Origin: Methylobacterium durans
Lineage (GTDB): Bacteria; Pseudomonadota; Alphaproteobacteria; Rhizobiales; Beijerinckiaceae
Direction: 5' to 3'
Length of the DNA: 64,000 nucleotides
NCBI RefSeq assembly: GCF_003173715.1
Contig: NZ_CP029550.1
Location: 1,550,001-1,614,000 of the forward strand
Below, piece by piece: positions 58,087 through 64,000 of the stretch. The notes beneath the pieces were generated by a model, which made no database searches, had not been told where the DNA came from, and was given only the letters and a program-made list of their open reading frames with translations. The first letter of the stretch is position 1, and each line of letters starts with the position of its first letter. The position numbers and the translations under genes were made by a program.

Positions 58087-58610
58087 TCAAGCATTACGCC
58101 ACGACAACGTGACCGGAACGGCCGGGATATCCCCGGCGAGGATGCGCCGGACGAGGGCCGCCAGGCCCGCCGGCTCGATGCGCTCTCCGCTCGCCTCCAG
58201 TTCGGCGAGGCTCCACCAGCGGGTGCCGAGGACCGGGTTGTCCTCGGTCTCGGCGAGCCGGCCCGTGTCGATCTCGTCCGAGGGCAGGCGCACCAGGAAG
58301 TAGCGCTCGCGGGCGTCGCGGGGCTTGCGGAACAGGCGGAAAGGGCCGTCGCAGGTGGCGACGAGCGGGCCGATCGGCGCGTCCGCGACGCCGATCTCCT
58401 CGCCGAGCTCGCGCCGGCAGGCCTGCTCGTGGGTCTCGCCAGGCTCCAGGCCGCCCCCGGCATGAACCAGAAGGCGCGCGCGTCGGGCCGCTCGGAATCG
58501 ATCGGCCGCACCGCCTCGTAGGCGATGAGGAGCAGGCGGTCGGCCGGGTCGAAGACCAGGGCGCGGGCGATGTGGCGCAGAGGCAGCGCGTCGGCTTTCG
58601 TGTCGCTCAT
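58087..58610 (-). CDS. NUDIX hydrolase; frame broken near 58454-58458
   Basis: 174-residue (repaired) Nudix protein. The N-terminal part is MSDTKADALPLRHIARALVFDPADRLLLIAYEAV. One base added at CCCCC 58454-58458 restores FWFMPGGGLEPGETHEQACRR, followed by ELGEEIGV, which completes the Nudix box. The C-terminus RWWSLAELEASGERIEP is typical. Likely hydrolyses a nucleoside diphosphate derivative. ATG overlaps the DUF429 stop (ATGA), so translation is coupled. Confidence 0.87.
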
Positions 58611-59386
58611 GCCCTCCGCATAGCAGCTTCGCCCGCTCCCTGTCGCGACGACGGGTCCCCGGGCGCCCAGATCACGACCGGTAGCCCGTAGGCGTCGCGC
58701 CCCGGCGGGTCGGGCAGCGGGACCGCGCGGCCCTCGAGGATGTCGCGGGCGACGACGAGGGCCGCCATCGCGTCGAGGTGGTCGTCGGCGCCGACCCCGC
58801 GGGGCCGCTCCGAGCGGACGAGGGCGGCGGCAGGCCGGCCGCCAGCAGGAGGGCGCGGCGCGCGTCGAGCCCCTGCCGCCGCGCCGGCCCTTCTTGGCGC
58901 CGGCGAGCGGCTGCCCGCGATTGAGGGTGCGGAAGGCCACTTCCGGGTGGACCTCGTGCAGGCGCGCGGCGAGATCCGGCCGCGACCGCAGCAGCCCGTC
59001 CGCCTCCCGCACGTAGCGCAGGATGTTCCAGCACTGGATCGAGGGCGCGAAGGGCGGCTCGCTCGCCGCGCGGGACAGCGCCTTGGCCTCCTCGTAGGTC
59101 TCCGCGTAGACGGCGGAGCGCGGCGGCACCGGGAAGACGCTGGATCGTCCGCCCGGCCCGAGCAGGGCCCGCGCCGCCCGGTCGGCGACGCGCCCGCCCC
59201 CGCGACCCGGTCCGGCAGGCCGATCGGCACGTCGATGCCGGCCGCGAGCGGCACCTCCGGCCCGTCGAGGAGCGCGGCGATGCTGGGAAACAGCGCGACG
59301 CGCCAGGATTCCGGATCGTCGAGATCGAGCAAGGCGCCGGCCCAGGCGCCCCGGCAGCCGTCGAGGCCCGCGATCCAGCGCGCCAT
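58607..59386 (-). CDS. DUF429 domain protein; three frame breaks (near 59197-59201, 58870-58873, 58822-58824)
   Basis: A 260-residue protein when all three breaks are repaired; the three one-base losses restore the original frame. Start MARWIAGLDGCRGAWAGALLD with AAGIDVPIGLPDRV, then (next frame) SSVFPVPPRSAVYAETYEEAKAL, PSIQCWNILRYVREADGLL, HEVHPEVAFRTLNRGQPL, and finally DDHLDAMAALVVARDILEG. This is the DUF429 pattern (RNase H-like fold, predicted nuclease). Role unknown. It overlaps the NUDIX start by four bases. Confidence 0.82.
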   Translation of the reverse strand: MARWIAGLDGCRGAWAGALLDLDDPESWRVALFPSIAALLDGPEVPLAAGIDVPIGLPDRVAGAGASPTGRRGPCSGRADDPASSRCRRAPPSTRRPTRRPRRCPARRASRPSRPRSSAGTSCATCGRRTGCCGRGRISPRACTRSTRKWPSAPSIAGSRSPAPRRAGAAAGARRAPRPPAGGRPAAALVRSERPRGVGADDHLDAMAALVVARDILEGRAVPLPDPPGRDAYGLPVVIWAPGDPSSRQGAGEAAMRRA

Positions 59387-59480
59387 CCTCGCCCCTCCCC
59401 GCCCGATCCTTGAATCGGGTCCCGCGGGACGGTATCCGCGAACCGGCCGGCAGGATACCCGGCGAGGAGGAGGCGCCCCC

Positions 59481-60367
59481 ATGACCGAGATCCGCCCCCG
59501 TCGCAGCGTCCTGTCCCTGCCGGGATCGAGCCCGCGCATGCTGGAGAAGGCGGCCGGCCTTCCCGCCGACGTCGTGATGCTCGACCTCGAGGACGCGGTG
59601 GCGCCGGAGGCCCGGGACGAGGCCCGCGCCCGCGTGGCCGAGGCGGTCGCCGACCGCCGCTTCGGGCGGCGCGAGGTGGTGGTGCGGGTCAACGGGCTCG
59701 AGACGCCCTGGGGCGAAGCGGACCTCGCCGCGATCGCGGCTGCCGGCCCGGACGCCATCGTGGTGCCGAAGGTCCACCGCCCGGACGATCTCGTCGCGGT
59801 GGGCTCGCGCCTGCGCCGGTTCGGGGCGCCCGGCCCCTTGCGGGTCTGGGCGATGATCGAGAGCCCGCTCGCCATCCTGGAGATCGGCGCGATCGCCAGC
59901 GCCGCCCGCGACGTCGACACCCGGCTCGCCTGCCTCGTGCTCGGGCCCAACGACCTCGCCCGGGCGAGCCGCGTGCGACTCGGCGTGCCGGGCCGGCCGG
60001 CGCTGATGCCCTGGCTGATGAGCGCGGTCGCCGCGGCGCGCGCCTACGAGATCGACATCATCGACGGCATCTACAACGCGTTCCGGGACGAGGCCGGCTT
60101 CCGGGCCGAGTGCGAGCAGGGCCGCGATTGCGGCTTCGACGGCAAGATGCTGATTCATCCGAGCCAGATCGAGGCGGCGAACGCCGTGTTCGGGCCGGGC
60201 GAGGCCGAGATCGGGCAAGCGCGCGCGATCCTCGACGCCTTCGCCGCGCCGGAGAACCGGGGGCGCGGCGCGATCCCCTTCGAGGGCGGATGATCGAGCG
60301 CCTGCACGCGGACGAGGCCCGCCGCACCCTCGCGATGGCCGAGGCCATCGACGCGCGCCGGGCATGA
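59481..60367 (+). CDS. HpcH/HpaI-family CoA-ester lyase (CitE/malyl-CoA lyase-like); frame broken near 60284-60286
   Basis: TIM-barrel lyase acting on a CoA ester such as malyl-CoA or citryl/methylmalyl-CoA. Visible: RRSVLSLPGSSPRMLEKAAGLPADVVMLDLEDAV, VVVRVNGLETPWG, VPKVHRPDDL, AMIESPLAILE, LGPNDLAR and FDGKMLIHPSQI. The frame stops at 60293 after FEGG. One added G at 60284-60286 gives the family's usual ending GRMIERLHADEARRTLAMAEAI (295 residues) and overlaps the dut start by ATGA. In methylotrophs malyl-CoA lyase belongs to the serine cycle, but a genuine mcl has a different neighbourhood, so this could be a thioesterase or a CitE-like lyase. Confidence 0.87.
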
Positions 60368-60849
60368 GCGGCGCCCCCCTGGAGGTCGCGATCCGCCTCC
60401 TCGACAAGCGGCTCCCGGATTGGGGATTTCCGCGCTGGGGCTCGCCCGCGGCGGCGGGCCTCGATCTCCACGCCTGCCTCGACGTCCCCCTCGTCCTGGA
60501 GCCCCAGGCCGCGCCTGCCCTGATCCCGGCCGGGATCGTGGTCGCGATCCGCGATCCGGACTGGTGCGGGCTGGTGCTGCCCCGCTCCGGCTTCGGCCAC
60601 CGGGAGGGGCTGATCCTCGGCAACGGCACAGGGGTCATCGACGCGGATTACGAGGGGCCGCTCCTCGTCTCGGCCTGGAACCGCAACCCGGCCCCGGGCC
60701 TGGGTATCCGGATCGAGCCCGGCGACCGGATCGCGCAGCTCGTCTTCACGCGCGTCACGCGCCCGACCCTCGTCATCGTGCCGGACGGCGAGGCGGCGGC
60801 GGGCTCCGCCCGCGGCAGCGGCGGGTTCGGATCGAGCGGCCGGCGCTGA
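60364..60849 (+). CDS. dut: dUTP diphosphatase
   Basis: 161-residue trimeric dUTPase, hydrolysing dUTP to dUMP to keep uracil out of DNA. The five motifs are AAGLDLHA, LPRSGF, NGTGVIDADYEG, GDRIAQLVF and the C-terminal RGSGGFGSSG, in this order. ATG 60364 overlaps the preceding lyase stop. Confidence 0.95.
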   Translation: MSGAPLEVAIRLLDKRLPDWGFPRWGSPAAAGLDLHACLDVPLVLEPQAAPALIPAGIVVAIRDPDWCGLVLPRSGFGHREGLILGNGTGVIDADYEGPLLVSAWNRNPAPGLGIRIEPGDRIAQLVFTRVTRPTLVIVPDGEAAAGSARGSGGFGSSGRR

Positions 60850-60895
60850 CGCGGATGGGCGCATTCCGCGGTCGAACGGCGTACAGGTGAGCCCC

Positions 60896-61366
60896 ATGCG
60901 CTCCGATCCGCCGCCCCCAGCGCCGGCCGGCCCCGCGGCCGCCCGCCTCCGCCTCGCCACGGCGGCCGTGATCGACATCGCCCTCCACGCGCGGCCGCAG
61001 CCGGTCAACGCCCGCGTCCTCTCCGCCCGCCACGGCCTGCCGCCGCGCCACCTGGAGACGGTGCTGCAGGCCCTCGTCCGGCACGGCCTGCTCAAGGGCG
61101 TGCGCGGCCCGCGCGGAGGCTACGAACTTGCCCGCGAGCGGCGCCGGATCAGCGTCGGCGACATCGCCCGCGCCGCGGGCAGCCTCGAGGAGGAGGACGG
61201 GGCGACGTCGAGCCCCATGGGGGCGATCGTCGAGCCGACGATCCGTGCGGCCCAGGCGGCCTTCCTCTCGGCCCTCGATGCCGTGACGGTGGAGGATCTC
61301 TGCCGTCAGGCCGAGGCGCTCGACGCGGTGCGGCCGGAGCGCCAGGAACCTCATTTCGATATCTGA
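60896..61366 (+). CDS. Rrf2-family transcriptional regulator
   Basis: 156-residue winged-helix regulator. The Rrf2 pattern is LRLATAAVIDIALH, then the recognition region VNARVLSARHGLPPRHLETVLQALVRHGLLKGVRGPRGGYELAR, and SVGDIARAAGSLEEED. It lacks the Cys triad that binds an iron-sulfur cluster in IscR and NsrR (only one Cys, in EDLCRQAE), so it should sense something else. AGGTGAG precedes ATG 60896. Stands between dut and the HD-GYP gene on the same strand. Confidence 0.88.
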   Translation: MRSDPPPPAPAGPAAARLRLATAAVIDIALHARPQPVNARVLSARHGLPPRHLETVLQALVRHGLLKGVRGPRGGYELARERRRISVGDIARAAGSLEEEDGATSSPMGAIVEPTIRAAQAAFLSALDAVTVEDLCRQAEALDAVRPERQEPHFDI

Positions 61367-61587
61367 CGCGGCCTCCGGATGATCGGGGCGAAGCCGACGC
61401 TCTCACGCCTTCGCGGCGTCGAGGCGACGGGCACCGGCAGGATTTTGTGCACGCAGCCTAAGCCGTCCGCGCGATCGGTCGATTTTTGTCCGGTTCCGAT
61501 TCGGACCGTTCGGGTTGCGGGCCTCCCGCCTTCAAGCTCGCTTAACGGGCAAGCCGGCATGATCCTGCCGACGGATCGGATGGCGGC

Positions 61588-62694
61588 ATGGGCATGGAGT
61601 TTCAGCGGTCCCGGCAGCACCCGGGCAGATCGGAGGCGGACGAGCGAGGCTCGGCCGCGGACGGTTCCCCCTACGTGCCGATCCTGGCCGCGGCGATGCC
61701 GCTCCAGCTCGTCCTCGCCCTGCGGCCGCTCGGCTGCGAGACGCCGGTCCTGGCGGCAAGCCAGCTTCCCGAACTCGCCCTCGGCGCGGTCGACCTCCTC
61801 ATCGTCGACGGGGACGGGCTCGACGGCCTCGCGCTGGTCCGGGCGTTCCGCGCGCTGCCGGTGCATGCCGCCACGCCGGTTCTGCTCGTCGGGTCCGGCG
61901 AGGCGCGCATGATCCGTCGCGCGGCGATCGAATCCGGGGCGACCGACGTGCTGGTGCGCCCCGTCGACCCGCTCGATCTCCAGATCCGCGCCCGGACGCT
62001 GATCGACCTCTCCCTCGCCCGGAGGGATGCGGCGCGCACCGCGAGCCTGATGGACCGGCACGTGGCCGGGATCCGGGCCGAATCGGAATGGCGCGAGCGG
62101 GAGATCATCCAGCGCCTGATGCTCGCCGCCGAGTTCCGCGACGATCAGGCCGGCGACCACCTGACCCGCGTCGCGGGCTGCGCCATCGCGATCGCCGAGG
62201 GCCTCGGCCTGTCGGAGGACGGAGCGAACGACATCGCGCTCGCCTCCACGATGCACGATATCGGAAAGATCGGCATTCCCGACAGTATCCTCCTGAAGAA
62301 CGGCCCGCTCACGGACGCGGAACGCGAGGAGATGAAGCAGCACGCCGAGCGCGGCTACCGGATGCTGCACGATTCGCCCTCGCGCCTGCTGCAGCTCGCC
62401 TCCGAGATCGCCCTCACCCACCACGAGCGCTGGGACGGCACCGGCTATCCGCGCGGCCTCTCCGGTACCGACATCCCCCTCAGCGGACGTATCATCGCGG
62501 TGGCCGATGTCTTCGACGCTCTGATCTCGGAGCGGGTCTACAAGGCGGCGTGGCCCCCGGAGAAGGCGCGGGCCTACCTCGTGGAGCATCGGGGCAGCCA
62601 TTTCGATCCGGCCTGCGTCGACGCGTTCCTGTCCCGCTGGGACGACATCTGCGGGTTGATGCGCGACCGCCCGGCGGGGGCAGGCGCGACCTGA
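61588..62694 (+). CDS. HD-GYP domain protein with degenerate receiver (probable cyclic-di-GMP phosphodiesterase)
   Basis: 368 residues: receiver-like N-terminus (about 28-140) with a possible phosphoacceptor in LLIVDGDGLDG (Asp74) but no acidic pair at the start (YVPILAAAMPLQ), and Arg instead of the conserved Lys (VLVRPVDP). The C-terminal half is a complete HD-GYP domain with HDIGKIGIPD (223-232), HHERWDGTGYPRG (278-290) and VADVFDALISERVYK. It should degrade cyclic di-GMP, lowering biofilm formation. The receiver probably cannot be phosphorylated in the usual way. Confidence 0.92.
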   Translation: MGMEFQRSRQHPGRSEADERGSAADGSPYVPILAAAMPLQLVLALRPLGCETPVLAASQLPELALGAVDLLIVDGDGLDGLALVRAFRALPVHAATPVLLVGSGEARMIRRAAIESGATDVLVRPVDPLDLQIRARTLIDLSLARRDAARTASLMDRHVAGIRAESEWREREIIQRLMLAAEFRDDQAGDHLTRVAGCAIAIAEGLGLSEDGANDIALASTMHDIGKIGIPDSILLKNGPLTDAEREEMKQHAERGYRMLHDSPSRLLQLASEIALTHHERWDGTGYPRGLSGTDIPLSGRIIAVADVFDALISERVYKAAWPPEKARAYLVEHRGSHFDPACVDAFLSRWDDICGLMRDRPAGAGAT

Positions 62695-62695
62695 G

Positions 62696-64000
62696 CTATT
62701 CCGCCGCCTGCTCGGCCGGCGCCCCGCGCAGGCCGAACCGCTCGATGCAATCCTGCAGGCGGATCGCCGAATTGATCAGCGCCATGTGGGTGAAGCCCTG
62801 GGGCGTGTTGCCCCGCTGCTCACCGCTCGCGGCATCGATCTCCTCGGCGAACAGCCCGACATCGTTGCCGCGCGCGATCAGGCGCTCGAACGCGGCCTTC
62901 GCCTCCGCCGTGCGGCCCGCCAGCGCGAGGCAGCTGACGCGCCAGAAGGCGCACGGGGTGAAGGTGGCCTCCCGCCCCTCCAGCCCGTCCGGCATCCGGT
63001 AGCGGTAGATCAGGTCGCCCGCGCCGAGCTCGCGCTCGATCGCCGCGAGCGTCGAGACCATGCGCGGATCGTCGGGCTCGATCGCCCCGAACAGCACGAC
63101 GCGCAGGACCGCCGCGTCGAGGTCGTCGGTCTCGTAGGTGCCGACATAGGCCTGCTTCTGCGCGTTCCAGGCCCGCGCGAGGTAATCCGCCCGGATCTCA
63201 GCGGCCGCCGCCTCCCAGGCGGCGATCTTCTCCGCCGGGACGCCCTGGATGTTGCGCCCGATCCGCGCCGCGTTGTCGAGGGCGACCCAGATCATCGCCT
63301 TGGTGTGCGTCTGGTGGCGCCGCTCCGTGCGCAACTCCCAGATGCCGTGGTCCGGCGCGTCGCGGCAGGCGAGTGCCCGGGCCGTAAGGTTGTCGAGCAC
63401 CTCGGGAAGGCGATCGTTGACCTTCTCGGGCGGGTCGTAATCGACCGCCTCCAGGAAGCCGCACAGGGCCCGCATCAGCTCGCCGTAGATGTCGTGCTGG
63501 TCTTGGTTCGCAGCGGCGTTCCCGATCAGGACCGGACCGACGTTGCGCCACCCGGAGAGGTGATGCAGCGCCTCCTCCGGCGGCGGCTCGCCGGCGATCC
63601 CGTAGAGAAGGCGCGTGTCGCGCCCGTAGCTGCCGTCGGCCTCGCGCAGGAAGCGCAGGAACTCGGCGGCCTCGCGCACGTAGCCGAGCATCACGAAGGC
63701 GGTGACGGTGAAGCTCGCGTCCCGCATCCAGGTGAAACGGTAATCGTAGTTGCGGTTGCCCGGAATCGCCTCGGGAAGCCCCGCGGTGGCGGCCGCCACG
63801 ATGGCGCCGCTCGGGGCGTAGGTCAGGAGCTTGAGGCAGAGCGCCGAGCGCAGCACGGCCTCCCGGTACGGCCCCCGTAGGTGCAGCGCTCGCTCCAGCG
63901 CCGCCAGTACGCGACGGTCCGGTCGAGGCAGTCCCGCGCACCCGCGAGATCCTCGATCGCGGGCGCCTTCCCGTCCTCGCCGTGGGTGAGGATGAGGTAG
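62696..64000 (-). CDS. GH15-family glycoside hydrolase (glucoamylase/trehalase-like), partial; frame broken near 63870-63876
   Basis: The C-terminal ~430 residues of a GH15 enzyme; the N-terminus lies past the right edge. In one frame the edge segment reads LILTHGEDGKAPAIEDLAGARD ... TVAYWRRWSERCTYGG. Adding one base near 63870-63876 gives GPYREAVLRSALCLKLLTYAPSGAIVAAAT and the barrel AIPGNRNYDYRFTWMRDASFT, with the catalytic region GIWELRTERRHQTHTKAMIWVALDNAARI. These are the marks of the bacterial trehalase/glucoamylase-like GH15 group. It probably hydrolyses an alpha-glucoside such as trehalose. It ends two bases past the HD-GYP gene, converging. Confidence 0.88.
   Translation of the reverse strand, partial: LPHPHPRRGREGARDRGSRGCAGLPRPDRRVLAALERALHLRGPYREAVLRSALCLKLLTYAPSGAIVAAATAGLPEAIPGNRNYDYRFTWMRDASFTVTAFVMLGYVREAAEFLRFLREADGSYGRDTRLLYGIAGEPPPEEALHHLSGWRNVGPVLIGNAAANQDQHDIYGELMRALCGFLEAVDYDPPEKVNDRLPEVLDNLTARALACRDAPDHGIWELRTERRHQTHTKAMIWVALDNAARIGRNIQGVPAEKIAAWEAAAAEIRADYLARAWNAQKQAYVGTYETDDLDAAVLRVVLFGAIEPDDPRMVSTLAAIERELGAGDLIYRYRMPDGLEGREATFTPCAFWRVSCLALAGRTAEAKAAFERLIARGNDVGLFAEEIDAASGEQRGNTPQGFTHMALINSAIRLQDCIERFGLRGAPAEQAAE

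Noticed and set aside
60290..60367. A separate 25-residue ORF between the CoA-ester lyase and dut
   Set aside because: Its sequence is the expected C-terminus of the lyase after a one-base repair, so it is not a separate gene.

Overview
The window is a 64 kb stretch of GC-rich bacterial chromosome, densely packed with short operons on both strands. The gene content fits an alphaproteobacterium of the Hyphomicrobiales, most like a Methylobacterium-type genome. The main reasons are an Irr-type iron regulator with an N-terminal Cys-Pro heme motif and a His triplet, its position beside fabA-fabB-fabI, an HWE-family histidine kinase, a complex I NDUFA9-like protein, and very high G/C at third codon positions. 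The genus is an inference. I saw no tRNA, rRNA, CRISPR array, transposase, integrase or prophage gene.

Left part (1-13 kb): a partial OprB-type porin gene, then a fructose phosphotransferase operon (fruB-fruK-fruA; EIIA-HPr-EI fusion, 1-phosphofructokinase, EIIBC) divergent from its LacI/FruR-type regulator, with a perfect operator palindrome in the shared promoter region. Next comes a ferric-iron ABC importer (ATPase, binding protein, fused permease) and an MFS transporter. From 13 to 27 kb: priA, a SpoIIAA-like protein, small secreted proteins, a Trm112 / LON-domain / thioredoxin-TPR cluster, a CPA2 antiporter overlapping a MATE exporter, a DUF937 protein, a lone Flp pilin, a DUF3072 protein, and ilvE divergent from a MarR / response regulator / sensor kinase operon.

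From 28 to 43 kb: an HWE histidine kinase, an NDUFA9-like oxidoreductase, an EI24 membrane protein, a kelch protein, a flavin amine oxidase, a cyclic-nucleotide-binding membrane protein, a cupin, a glyoxylate/hydroxypyruvate-type reductase, an SH3 protein, then irr, a DUF1275 protein and fabA-fabB-(36 aa membrane ORF)-fabI. From 43 to 64 kb: dsbD, aminopeptidase P, prmA, ilvD, modB-modC without an adjacent modA, nudC, a HIT protein, a universal stress protein, a DUF4142 protein, a beta-carbonic anhydrase, a NUDIX hydrolase, a DUF429 protein, a CoA-ester lyase, dut, an Rrf2 regulator, an HD-GYP protein and a GH15 glycoside hydrolase running off the right edge.

The most striking feature of the window is technical. 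Eleven otherwise well-preserved genes are broken by 14 frameshifts. Each is repaired by adding one base, and nearly all lie in a short G or C run. Eleven of the 14 lie right of 43 kb. This looks like systematic homopolymer deletion in the assembly rather than gene decay, so I list these as genes and give the break position. I found no convincing new multi-gene system; the rest is mainly housekeeping and transport chromosome.
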